Shown: piece after piece, positions 25,804-33,638 of the stretch
Numbering within the stretch: position 1 is the first letter of the stretch
How the letters are laid out: each line of letters opens with the position of its first letter
Assembly: GCA_021287165.1 (NCBI GenBank)
Contig: JAJTAY010000022.1
Location: 62,001 to 126,000 of the forward strand
Direction: 5' to 3'
Length of the DNA stretch: 64,000 bases
Origin: Bacteroidia bacterium
GTDB taxonomy: Bacteria > Bacteroidota > Bacteroidia > Bacteroidales > F082
Notes under the pieces: generated by a model
Databases searched by the model: none
What the model saw: only the letters and a program-made list of their open reading frames with translations
Told to the model about the DNA's origin: nothing
Program-made: the position numbers and the translations under genes

Positions 25804-26313
25804 TCAGTTTTCGTTGATGGCTTCCACGCGCGAACGGGGTATGTTGAGCCTTATGGTTTTTCCGACAGCCTCAATAAGCACCACCAGCCTGAACTGGCTC
25901 CTTACCTGCACCAGACGGCCAATCAGCCCTTCCATCGGGCCACTCTTCACCCGCACCAGCTGACCTTCCTGGAGGTCGGTAAGGTCTGATTCGTCCGGAT
26001 CGGGATCTTCGATATAAAGCCTGATAGCGGTGATTTGTTTTTGTGGTATCTCCACGGGCTTGCCTTCAAATTTAATAAAACGCACCGCTCCGGGGGTATT
26101 CATCACTTTCCAGTAATCAGTTTCGTTGATAAATACAAAGATGTAGCTCCTGAAAAGTGGTTCTTCGACCAATTTTTTGCGGTCGCTCCATTGGCGGAGG
26201 CGCTTCACCAGCGGCAAATAATGCTCAATGCCAGCATATTGCAACTCAAGGGCAAGCTTTTTTTCACCTTTCGAACGGGTGTAAACCGCATACCATCTCT
26301 TTTCATCGCTCAT
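25804..26313 (-). CDS. UpxY-type transcription antiterminator (NusG paralogue)
   Basis: 169 residues. N-terminal NGN domain RWYAVYTRSKGEKKLALEL ... PLFRSYIFVFI and C-terminal KOW domain LQEGQLVRVKSGPMEGLIGRLVQ. UpxY proteins let RNA polymerase read through long capsule operons and normally stand first in them. Here it follows wza-wzc-like genes and precedes just one sugar gene, so either its target lies elsewhere or the locus has shrunk. Confidence 0.9.
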   Translation of the reverse strand: MSDEKRWYAVYTRSKGEKKLALELQYAGIEHYLPLVKRLRQWSDRKKLVEEPLFRSYIFVFINETDYWKVMNTPGAVRFIKFEGKPVEIPQKQITAIRLYIEDPDPDESDLTDLQEGQLVRVKSGPMEGLIGRLVQVRSQFRLVVLIEAVGKTIRLNIPRSRVEAINEN

Positions 26314-26348
26314 TACCGGAAACGCTCTTGAACAAAGATGTCAGGACG

Positions 26349-28790
26349 TCAGATTTTGTTGAGCAGACGCTTTACAAAGCCAGGTTTCTTTTCCTTGTCT
26401 TCGTCGGTATAATAGCCGTAGCCGTAACCATAGCCGTAGCCGTAACCATAGCCGTAACCATAGCCATAGCCGTAACCTCCACCCATTTTGATATCGTTTA
26501 CCAGCAGGCTCATTGGAATCTTCCGGTCCTCAATATCCTTTATAATTGTTTCGAAGATATGCTTGTGGGTATAGCCCTGACGGATTACAAAGGTATTCAC
26601 GTCGGTATACTTCATTAAAAGGTAGGCGTCGGTGACCAAGCCGATTGGGGGTGTATCGATGATGATATAATCGTAACGCTTGCGCAAATCGCTAAACAAC
26701 TCGGCACAACGATCTGAGGCAATGAGTTCGGCAGGGTTTGGCGGCACCTTACCGGCCATGATCAGGTCGAAGTTCTCGCTCTTTCCTGAATTTTGAATCA
26801 CTTCATCAAGACTGTTCTTCTTGCTGAGGTAGTCGCTGAGACCCAAAGTGTTTGATAAACCGAAGTCCTGATAAATTTTTGGCTTGCGAAGGTCAAACCC
26901 AAGAAGCACCGTTTTCTTCCCATACAAGGCATAAATGCTTGCAAGGTTGATGGAAATGAAAGTTTTTCCGGCGTTTACCATATCGGATGTAACCAATACC
27001 ACGCACTTATCTGCATTCTGGGTGATGTAGTCAATATTGGTTCGCACTGAACGGAAAGACTCTGATATTGACGATTTTGGCGATTCAAGCACCACCAGCT
27101 GGGTTTCTTTGTTACTATGCAGCACCTGCCCGATGATGGGTATTTTCGTTATTTTTTCGATATCGCGTCTTTCATGAACCTTGTCGTCAAAATAATCGCG
27201 GCCCAGCACATAGGCAATCGGTATGAGCAGGCCAATGAGTAAGGCTATTGTATAGTTGAGGCTTTTCTTGGGAAACACCATAGTGGCTAGCTGGGCATCC
27301 GCTCTATCAATGATTTCGTTGTCAGGCACATTGCTGGCCTTGGTAATTTGTGCATCAGCCCTTTTCTGCATTAGAAAAGTGTAGATGGCATCGTTGAGCT
27401 GGAATTTACGCTGATAGCCCAGCAATAATCGTTGCGTAACGGGGAGTTTATTGATCTGCAGTTCAAGTTCCGCCATTCGTCGGTTGATATCAGTGATGGC
27501 GAGTTCTGAATTTCGGATGATATTGTTAATGTTTTCGAGTAGCGTACGCTTTGTGTTGGCGATCTGGGCATCCAGACTAATCACAAGCGGGTGTTTCTCG
27601 GTAGAGGTAAGCAATTGCTCCGCTTTTTGGGAGGACAGGTTAACCAGTTCCTGGACTAATCTGTTGAGCAGAGGGTCGTCGATACCCATGGCACTTGGAG
27701 CTACGAGGCGGTCGAGGTTGTCGATGTTTTCCTGAATGTACTTCTGCATGCTGCGGTAGTACTTGTTTTTCACAATCAGCTCGGCCTTTTGCTTATCAAG
27801 CTCTTTCAGATAATCATAGACTTTTTGAGATTGGAAATCGAGGTTGAGCAATTCGTTGCGCGTTTGAAATTCCTGCAGGGCCAATTCGGCAATTTGAAGC
27901 GAATCCTGAATGTCAACCAGCTGCTGATCGATGAATAAAATGGTGCTTTCGGCTATTTGGTTCTTGCTCTCGAGGCCACGGCGTACATAAGTTTCGGTGA
28001 GACGGTTCAGGAAGTCGGTGATTTTTTCCTTGTTGTTGCCGCGCAGGGAGATTTCGAGGATGCTGGCTTCGCGGTTGATGGGCTCAATTTTGTAGCCCCT
28101 GAGCAGATTAAGCATCGACCGATAGTCGTTCAGGACAAAGCTGTAGGTACCCTTGCGCACTTCATCCAGGTCGAACTTTTCGTTCAGAATAATCTTAAAA
28201 CGATTAAACCCGTTGTCGGTCCACTCGCCATAAGCTGAGGTGCCGCTCCAGCGCACCCTGTCATTTTTCTTACCTGTGGGTTTTCCCGATTTGAAATCGT
28301 AAAGGGTTATGTTTTCTCCTTCGGCCTCAAGCGTAAAAGTGTTGCCGTCCACAAAGGTGATGATATAGGGCAGACTAACCGACTGTGGCACCTCTCGGTC
28401 GATGATCACTTCAAAAGGTGCGTTTTTATAAAGTTCCTGGCTGATAAATCCTTCCTCCTTGTGATACGAAACTTCAAAATCGAGGCTCTTGATCGTACGG
28501 TCCCCTAAGGAATAGGACATCAGGATGCCAATTTCGTTCTGCACATTTTGCTGCGTACCAAAGCTGAGGCCAAGCATCGCCGTCGGGTCGAGCTTACCTC
28601 CCTTTTGGTCTTTTACCAGAACGGTTGATTTTACTTCGTAAACGGGCTTTGTGTATTTGTTGAACAAGAAGGCCAGCAGGAGTGCAATGAACACCGAAAT
28701 GACAAACAAATGCCAGAACCTGGCAAATTTGAAAAACAGAGCCTTCAGGTCGATGCTTTCTTCTTGCTGGTATGGCTGAAAATTTTCCAC
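26349..28790 (-). CDS. Wzc-like polysaccharide co-polymerase / tyrosine autokinase
   Basis: 813 residues, inner membrane. A GTG codon at 28790 is the start; no in-frame ATG precedes it before a stop. Order: Wzz domain with first membrane span (FWHLFVISVFIALLLAFLF, near 27-45), long periplasmic coiled coil, GNVR-like block and second span (near 516-535), then the BY-kinase: VLVTSDMVNAGKTF (Walker A, GKT kept), LLGFDLRKPKI (Walker A', first Asp replaced by Gly, common in this phylum) and YIIIDTPPIG (Walker B). The tail is a Gly-Tyr repeat of 12 tyrosines, the cluster for autophosphorylation. It controls chain length and export with the Wza-like partner. Confidence 0.92.
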   Translation of the reverse strand: MENFQPYQQEESIDLKALFFKFARFWHLFVISVFIALLLAFLFNKYTKPVYEVKSTVLVKDQKGGKLDPTAMLGLSFGTQQNVQNEIGILMSYSLGDRTIKSLDFEVSYHKEEGFISQELYKNAPFEVIIDREVPQSVSLPYIITFVDGNTFTLEAEGENITLYDFKSGKPTGKKNDRVRWSGTSAYGEWTDNGFNRFKIILNEKFDLDEVRKGTYSFVLNDYRSMLNLLRGYKIEPINREASILEISLRGNNKEKITDFLNRLTETYVRRGLESKNQIAESTILFIDQQLVDIQDSLQIAELALQEFQTRNELLNLDFQSQKVYDYLKELDKQKAELIVKNKYYRSMQKYIQENIDNLDRLVAPSAMGIDDPLLNRLVQELVNLSSQKAEQLLTSTEKHPLVISLDAQIANTKRTLLENINNIIRNSELAITDINRRMAELELQINKLPVTQRLLLGYQRKFQLNDAIYTFLMQKRADAQITKASNVPDNEIIDRADAQLATMVFPKKSLNYTIALLIGLLIPIAYVLGRDYFDDKVHERRDIEKITKIPIIGQVLHSNKETQLVVLESPKSSISESFRSVRTNIDYITQNADKCVVLVTSDMVNAGKTFISINLASIYALYGKKTVLLGFDLRKPKIYQDFGLSNTLGLSDYLSKKNSLDEVIQNSGKSENFDLIMAGKVPPNPAELIASDRCAELFSDLRKRYDYIIIDTPPIGLVTDAYLLMKYTDVNTFVIRQGYTHKHIFETIIKDIEDRKIPMSLLVNDIKMGGGYGYGYGYGYGYGYGYGYGYGYYTDEDKEKKPGFVKRLLNKI
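26409..26477. repeat. Gly-Tyr codon repeat at the Wzc-like C-terminus
   Basis: Eleven Gly-Tyr codon pairs plus one extra Tyr (residues 772-794) made of six-base units GGYTAY on the minus strand. Codons alternate between TAT/TAC and GGC/GGT, so the array is not a perfect DNA repeat, but slippage by six bases would keep frame and change the tyrosine count. Confidence 0.85.
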
Positions 28791-28828
28791 TTTAAAATGA
28801 TTTTGGGTTTAGTTGTTCGTCGTTTGCA

Positions 28829-29614
28829 CTATTTACTGAAGAAATTTATAAGCAGCAGAGCGGTCGAAATGGTGGTGAAGATGAGGCTGTAGGGGAAGGT
28901 GGCAAAACCAAACTGCTTGATTTTAAGCGGACGAACATATATGATATCGTTCGGTTTGAGATAGTAATAGTCGGACGATAAGATAGAGGCTTTCTCCATA
29001 TTAACGGTAATGATTTCCGAGCCTTTTTTCGTTTGACGAACAATCATCACTTCGCTGCGGTCGGCAAATTCGGTCAGGTCGCCCGACATGGCAATGGCCT
29101 CGAAAATATTGATTTCGGTCTGGTAAACTTTGTACTGACCCGGCCGCTTTACTTCGCCAAGCACGGTGAGATTAAAATTGACCAGTTTGACAATGATCAC
29201 GGTTTCCTTAAGGTATTGGTCAAGCACCTCTTTTATTCGTTCCTTGATCTGCTCGGTCGTAAGGTTTTGTACAAAAATTTTGCCTGCCAGCGGGAAATCG
29301 ATCTGCCCGCGCTCATCCACGGTGTAGCTGTTAAGAAAGACCGTCTGATCCGAAAGGCCATAGTTTTGGGTGCGATCCATTGGGTTGAAGAGCGCCGACA
29401 TTTTTTCGTCGAGACTGACAACCCTAATAATGAGGTTGTCGCCGGGCTGAACCAGGTACGATAAGGCGCGCTCGTTTTCGAAGTGTGTTTGGGCATTCTT
29501 GTCTGCTTCCTGCTGCAAATAGAGCATTTTGCGTTGTGGAACACAGGCAAACATCGCCGAAGCCGCCAAAACAAGCAATACTGCACGGAACAGGTTAATT
29601 TTCGAGAAATCCAT
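28829..29614 (-). CDS. Wza-like polysaccharide export lipoprotein
   Basis: 261 residues from the ATG at 29614. Lipobox SAMFAC, then the polysaccharide export (SLBB) region: YLVQPGDNLIIRVVSLDEK, VDERGQIDFPLAGKIFVQNLTTEQ, VLGEVKRPGQYKVYQTEINIFEAIAMSGDLTEFADRSEVMIVR and DIIYVRPLK. The C-terminus has a hydrophobic stretch (FPYSLIFTTISTALLLINFF), a membrane helix that could cross the outer membrane as in Wza. It is the first gene of the locus, 38 bases before wzc. Confidence 0.9.
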   Translation of the reverse strand: MDFSKINLFRAVLLVLAASAMFACVPQRKMLYLQQEADKNAQTHFENERALSYLVQPGDNLIIRVVSLDEKMSALFNPMDRTQNYGLSDQTVFLNSYTVDERGQIDFPLAGKIFVQNLTTEQIKERIKEVLDQYLKETVIIVKLVNFNLTVLGEVKRPGQYKVYQTEINIFEAIAMSGDLTEFADRSEVMIVRQTKKGSEIITVNMEKASILSSDYYYLKPNDIIYVRPLKIKQFGFATFPYSLIFTTISTALLLINFFSK

Positions 29615-29649
29615 CTTTGGTTGTTTCCTTTGGGTGAGGTGTTGATGCG

Positions 29650-29657
29650 CAAAATTA
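29650..29657 (-). promoter_or_regulatory. Promoter -7 box of the polysaccharide export locus
   Basis: Minus strand TAATTTTG (29657-29650), 36 bases before the Wza-like ATG. No well-spaced -33 TTG was found. Confidence 0.5.
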
Positions 29658-29752
29658 AACCTTTTTGCACAAGTTGCTCTCTTAATATAAAGCCAACCTT
29701 CATGCATGGTGGTTTATTTGGTTTTCAACTGCAGGACTGAGATTATGATTGC

Positions 29753-29784
29753 TTGGCTTGTTTTTTCGGACTTGATTAAATTTG
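29753..29784 (+). promoter_or_regulatory. Promoter of the gldH-like gene, nearly touching its ATG
   Basis: TTG (29753-29755), 21-base spacer, TAAATTTG (29777-29784). The ATG at 29789 lies only four bases later, so transcription probably begins at or beside the start codon (leaderless message). Confidence 0.6.
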
Positions 29785-29788
29785 CGTC

Positions 29789-30265
29789 ATGAAATCAATC
29801 GTTAAGCCTTTTGTCGTTTTAGCGCTGCTTATGATCGCTTCATGCAGCGTCAAGCCGATCTTTGAACAGGAAGTTGCATTCGACGACCTTATCTGGAATC
29901 GTTTTAACATCATCGAAATGGAACTCCCTGTAGAGGATACCGATGCATTGTATGACGTGCAGGTTAGTTTTGTACACACTGATGTTTATCCTTCCGACCA
30001 CATTGCCATGAACATTACCTTTTATTTTCCGAATGGAGGTATGCGGTCGAGGGATTACGAGTTCCGACTGCAGGATGATAAGATGCAATGGGTTGGAGAA
30101 AAATCAGGAGAACTTTACTCCAACATCTTTCCTGTGAATCTTGGCATGCGTTTTCCTGAAACCGGAATTACAAGGGTGAGAATAGAGAACAAGATGACAA
30201 AGTTTAATATGGCCGGCATAGCCTCCGTGGGTCTTGTAGTTGAAAAAACGCCTGCGAAGCGCTGA
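29789..30265 (+). CDS. gldH: Gliding motility lipoprotein GldH-like
   Basis: 158 residues. The signal peptide ends in MIASC (lipobox). The mature domain has the GldH pattern: FEQEVAFDDLIWNRFNIIEMELP, then YDVQVSFVHTDVYP, ITFYFPNGG, and FPETGITRVRIENKM with GIASVGLVVEK at the end. GldH is a lipoprotein needed for gliding and type IX secretion in flavobacteria; in non-gliders it may serve secretion only. The gene is single, with its own promoter, convergent with oxyR. The match is by motif order, so the call is moderate. Confidence 0.65.
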   Translation: MKSIVKPFVVLALLMIASCSVKPIFEQEVAFDDLIWNRFNIIEMELPVEDTDALYDVQVSFVHTDVYPSDHIAMNITFYFPNGGMRSRDYEFRLQDDKMQWVGEKSGELYSNIFPVNLGMRFPETGITRVRIENKMTKFNMAGIASVGLVVEKTPAKR

Positions 30266-30276
30266 AATTCAGAGAA

Positions 30277-31218
30277 TTATTTCCAGCCAACCACTTCTCC
30301 CCTGGTTTTATCAAGCAAAGCAGCTGGGACTGAGCTTCGTATCGAATCGCTTAACACCCTCAGAAGTCGCTCTTTGACAAAGTGCCGCGAATAGCACAAA
30401 CTTACCTCGCGCAAAGGTTTAACCCCACTGAAATGCTTGATGTTGCCGGGTTGCCACGAAGCTGCATCGGCAGCCGCCAGCTCGGGGATCAGGGTGTAAC
30501 CACCCTCACGCCGGATAATTCGCATCAATGTTTCAAGAGTTCCTCCTTCGAGTTGGAAAGGGAGTTCCTGACGGCTGCCCGGAGGCAAGGCACAAAGGTT
30601 TATTACTTGATTACGAAAGCAATGTCCGTCGCTTAGCAACCAGAGGTCGGGCATGGCCATATCTGTTGGCCGGATATTGTCCTGCCGAAGAAGTGGGTGC
30701 GATTCGTGGGCATAAACCAGCATCTCTTCATAAAAGAGAGGCTCTTCAACAATACCTTTGTCGCCGTAGGGCGTAACAAAAATACCTGCATCCAGCTGGT
30801 CGCTTTTTAGGCGCTGTGCAAGCTCCTCGGTTACAAGCTCTTCGACGAATAGCTGAATGGTAGGATATTGTTTTTTGAAATGACCTGCAAAAAGCGGCAA
30901 CAGATATGGTCCTAATGTGGGAATGATTCCAAGCCTGAGTAGTCCGCCCAGCTTGCCTTTGAACGTTTCCACCAGTTCCATCAGCCGCCCTGATTCGGCC
31001 AGCACCCGCCGCGCCTGCTCAATAAATTCCACACCGTGGTCGGTGGGCATTACTGGCTGTTTCTGCCGATCGAATATGCGTATCTGCAAATCATCTTCCA
31101 GCTTCTTTATCTGCATACTCAGTGTTGGCTGCGTAACATTGCAATGGTCAGCCGCCCGGGCAAAATGCCTGTAAGTGTCCACTGCCACCACATACTCGAG
31201 CTGAACAAGGGTTATCAT
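30277..31218 (-). CDS. oxyR: LysR-type peroxide sensor OxyR
   Basis: 313 residues. N-terminal winged helix (MITLVQLEYVVAVDTYRHFARAAD ... QPTLSMQIKKLE), then a substrate-fold sensor. SDGHCFRNQVINLC gives Cys200 and Cys209, the same spacing of nine as the redox pair Cys199/Cys208 of E. coli OxyR, with the flanking D-G-H-C also kept. H2O2 forms the disulfide and switches on targets. The gene is divergent from a peroxiredoxin followed by dps, the classic targets. LysR regulators usually bind the shared spacer (31219-31344). Confidence 0.93.
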   Translation of the reverse strand: MITLVQLEYVVAVDTYRHFARAADHCNVTQPTLSMQIKKLEDDLQIRIFDRQKQPVMPTDHGVEFIEQARRVLAESGRLMELVETFKGKLGGLLRLGIIPTLGPYLLPLFAGHFKKQYPTIQLFVEELVTEELAQRLKSDQLDAGIFVTPYGDKGIVEEPLFYEEMLVYAHESHPLLRQDNIRPTDMAMPDLWLLSDGHCFRNQVINLCALPPGSRQELPFQLEGGTLETLMRIIRREGGYTLIPELAAADAASWQPGNIKHFSGVKPLREVSLCYSRHFVKERLLRVLSDSIRSSVPAALLDKTRGEVVGWK

Positions 31219-31232
31219 GGCAATTGTTTTTG

Positions 31233-31240
31233 CAAATATA
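31233..31240 (-). promoter_or_regulatory. Promoter -7 box of oxyR
   Basis: Minus strand TATATTTG (31240-31233) with a TTG at 31265-31263 upstream. It ends 14 bases before the oxyR ATG, so the leader is very short. Confidence 0.55.
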
Positions 31241-31273
31241 GATTTTCTTTATGGAATATTAACAACAATTGAA

Positions 31274-31304
31274 TTGACAAATGAAAGAGATTGAGATACC
31301 TTTG
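31274..31304 (+). promoter_or_regulatory. Promoter of the peroxiredoxin gene
   Basis: TTG (31274-31276), 20-base spacer, TACCTTTG (31297-31304); ATG 40 bases on. The AT-rich stretch between this and the oxyR -7 box (31241-31273) is the likely OxyR site. Confidence 0.7.
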
Positions 31305-31344
31305 CTCCATTAACAAATCATTAACATAAAAAATTCATAAAACA

Positions 31345-31995
31345 ATGGAAAATCAAAACGTAGTTACCATGCCCCGTATCGGCGATCCGGCTCCTGATTT
31401 TAAGGCCATGACCACGCAGGGCATGATTCAGTTTTCGGAGTTTATCAAGGATAGCTGGGTGATTCTTTTTTCGCATCCTGCCGATTTTACGCCTGTTTGC
31501 ACAACCGAGATGACTGGTTTTGCACTTCGCGAAGACGAGTTTACCAAACTCAACACCAAGCTTATCGGCCTGAGCATCGACAGCATTCACTCGCATGTGG
31601 CATGGGTGAATAATGTGCGCGAAAAAATGGGTATCCTCATGAAGTTTCCCATCATCGCCGATATCGACATGAAGGTGTCTAAGCTCTATGGCATGCTTCA
31701 GCCTGGCGAAAGCGAAACAGCTGCCGTTCGCGCCGTATTTTTCATCGATCCCAACGGCAAGATTCGTTTGATCATGTACTACCCACTCAATGTGGGCCGC
31801 AACATGGACGAGATTATGCGTGCTTTGCTGGCTCTGCAAGCCGCAGATAAGTATAAGGTTGCTCTGCCCCTCAACTGGCAGCCCGGCGAAAAAGCCATCG
31901 TTCCTCCGCCGAAAACAATCGACGAGATGGAAGAAAGGCTTAAGTCGGACTATGAAATGATTGATTTTTATCTGGCAAAGAAACCGATTGGTTGA
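31345..31995 (+). CDS. Peroxiredoxin, Prx6-type with a single cysteine
   Basis: 216 residues. The peroxidatic Cys52 lies in HPADFTPVCTTEM; Arg of AVRAVFFIDP is the partner. The length and C-terminal arm (LPLNWQPGEKAIVPPP) are those of the Prx6/archaeal-type group. No second cysteine exists in the protein, so it is a true 1-Cys enzyme needing an outside thiol (archaeal relatives have extra C-terminal Cys). It reduces H2O2 and organic peroxides. Position opposite OxyR implies peroxide induction. A strong hairpin separates it from dps. Confidence 0.93.
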   Translation: MENQNVVTMPRIGDPAPDFKAMTTQGMIQFSEFIKDSWVILFSHPADFTPVCTTEMTGFALREDEFTKLNTKLIGLSIDSIHSHVAWVNNVREKMGILMKFPIIADIDMKVSKLYGMLQPGESETAAVRAVFFIDPNGKIRLIMYYPLNVGRNMDEIMRALLALQAADKYKVALPLNWQPGEKAIVPPPKTIDEMEERLKSDYEMIDFYLAKKPIG

Positions 31996-32008
31996 TCAGT
32001 GTAACCGG

Positions 32009-32043
32009 AAATCAGGCGCGGATTTTAAACCGTGCCTGATTTT
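32009..32043 (+). terminator. Terminator or attenuator between peroxiredoxin and dps
   Basis: Arms AAATCAGGCGCGG (32009-32021) and CCGTGCCTGATTT (32030-32042) form a 13-bp stem with one G-T pair and an eight-base loop, then TTATTATCTTT. dps begins 35 bases later; a variant -7 box (TATCTTTA, 32046-32053) may give it a promoter. Confidence 0.75.
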
Positions 32044-32077
32044 ATTATCTTTATGCCATTCACCAAATTATGCAATA

Positions 32078-32551
32078 ATGAAACGACTCACTTCAATTGG
32101 TCTCGACATCGAAAAGTCGGCCGAGCTGGCTGCCAAGCTCAACAATTTGCTGGCTGGTTTTTCTATTTTTTACATGAATGTTCGAGGCTTTCACTGGAAC
32201 ATTCGCGGCGAAAAGTTTTTCGAGCTTCACCTGAAATTTGAAGAAATCTACAACGACCTTCAGGTAAAAATCGACGAGATTGCCGAGCGCATTCTGACCT
32301 TGGGTCACACACCTGCGCACGCTTACAGCACCTATCACGAGATTAGCGATATCAAGGAGGTGAAAAATGTGAGCGATGGGCGCACGGCGGTAAGTTCGCT
32401 TGTCGAAGCTTTTGGAAAAATTATCGTATTGGAGCGCGAATTGCTCGAACTTTCTGCCGAAGCCGGCGACGAAGGCACCAACGCCCTGATGAGCGACTAC
32501 ATCCGCGAGCAGGAAAAAACGGTCTGGATGCTCAACGCATGGCTCGGATAA
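32078..32551 (+). CDS. dps: Dps family ferritin-like DNA protection protein
   Basis: 157 residues from the ATG at 32078. The ferroxidase set is complete with canonical spacing: His39, His51 from one subunit, Asp66 and Glu70 from the other (HWNIRG ... ELHLKFEE ... KIDEIAE). Dps dodecamers store iron and use H2O2 as oxidant, guarding DNA. The N-terminal tail is short with only two Lys/Arg, so DNA binding may be weak, as in many Bacteroidota Dps. Located after the peroxiredoxin in the OxyR divergon. Confidence 0.93.
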   Translation: MKRLTSIGLDIEKSAELAAKLNNLLAGFSIFYMNVRGFHWNIRGEKFFELHLKFEEIYNDLQVKIDEIAERILTLGHTPAHAYSTYHEISDIKEVKNVSDGRTAVSSLVEAFGKIIVLERELLELSAEAGDEGTNALMSDYIREQEKTVWMLNAWLG

Positions 32552-32574
32552 TCGTTCTTGAAAAATATGGAATA

Positions 32575-32607
32575 AAAGCCGCCCAAATTTATGGCGGCTT
32601 TTTTTAT
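32575..32607. terminator. Terminator after dps
   Basis: AAAGCCGCC and GGCGGCTTT around a nine-base loop, followed by TTTTTATT. It also covers the stop of the convergent barrel gene, so it may serve both. Confidence 0.85.
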
Positions 32608-33638
32608 TGTTTCAACTTAAACGAAGGATTGATTACATCCTTCGACGCATTCAAATACCGGTAAGCAAGGCCAATGGTCCACTGATGCTGCGAAGCCAGC
32701 TGTGTCTTGTTTACATGCTGATAGAGCGGATATTCAGCCTGAGCAAATATTGTTAACCTGTCGAGCGGTGAATAGCTGATTTGGGGTGCGACAAAAATTT
32801 TTCTGCTTCCGGTGGCTTCCGGGTCATAATTGGGAAAACTGATCATCATCACATCCGGATTTACGCTCATCTTTCCAATCCATTCGTACCGCATTTGAAG
32901 TGCGGCATAAACATTACTGGCAAGGCTGCGGCTGCCAAAAATGCCGAAGCTCAAATAGTTGCCCAACTTTTCTCCCAGCGGATTCCATCCTTTTAAAATA
33001 TACATTGCGTTGGCTGTCAGGCGGATTCCATCGGGCCTAAGTGGAGCGCTCCAGAAAAGATTAAGCAGCACATCGTTGGCACCCGAGCTGGCCTGCACTG
33101 CCGGCGGCATCGTGCTATAAAAGGTCTCGCCGGAAAAAGGCTCATAAAATCCTATGGAATCATTGAAAAGCCCAACAGGAATTTTAAAGCCCAGTCCAAC
33201 AGTCAGTTCATTAAATCTGTTGGCAACCGAAGGCTTAAGAATATTGAAGCGTGGATAGAGAATGATGTCGCCAATCCCACCAGAACGGTAAGTGTCCCAC
33301 TCGCGAAAGCCTTCCTGTGTTTTATCAATCCAATACCCCATTTCGATGCCGAGTGTAACACTTTCGCTAAGGCCGTAGGCAATTCTTGAATAGAGATAAT
33401 CGGACGAAAAGTTTTTCATAAAACCGGTATCCCTTTCGCTGCCCTTGAGAAACTGGTCTGAACGGGATAACTGGTAGTACAAGGCAGCTTCGATCTGCCT
33501 ATGCTTAAGAACGCCTCTTGAGGCGTCGCCCGCCATGGGGTTTCCCCCTCCAACACCGCAACACTGAGCCTGAAGCGCCTCGGGCCTGCATAAGAAAAGT
33601 GCGAGAACAAAAAAGGAAAGATGAAACGTAAACCTCAT
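32604..33638 (-). CDS. Outer-membrane beta-barrel protein with CCGVGG mature N-terminus
   Basis: 344 residues, signal peptide cleaved after LQAQ, so the mature protein begins CCGVGGGNPMAGDASRGVL. After that come alternating strands with many Tyr/Phe/Asn turns (YYQLSRSDQFLKG, VTLGIEMGYWID, LTVGLGFKIPVGLFND), the look of a transport-type barrel. No family name comes to mind with certainty. The paired cysteines at the very N-terminus would face the periplasm. The start overlaps the stop of a thioredoxin-domain gene (ATGA), so the two are co-translated; a metal or thiol link is plausible but unproven. Confidence 0.65.
   Translation of the reverse strand: MRFTFHLSFFVLALFLCRPEALQAQCCGVGGGNPMAGDASRGVLKHRQIEAALYYQLSRSDQFLKGSERDTGFMKNFSSDYLYSRIAYGLSESVTLGIEMGYWIDKTQEGFREWDTYRSGGIGDIILYPRFNILKPSVANRFNELTVGLGFKIPVGLFNDSIGFYEPFSGETFYSTMPPAVQASSGANDVLLNLFWSAPLRPDGIRLTANAMYILKGWNPLGEKLGNYLSFGIFGSRSLASNVYAALQMRYEWIGKMSVNPDVMMISFPNYDPEATGSRKIFVAPQISYSPLDRLTIFAQAEYPLYQHVNKTQLASQHQWTIGLAYRYLNASKDVINPSFKLKQ

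Noticed and set aside
26157..26618. Plus-strand frame with an Ala-Val-Thr-Ile repeat resembling a membrane protein
   Set aside because: The repeat is only the reverse reading of the Gly-Tyr array in the Wzc-like gene.
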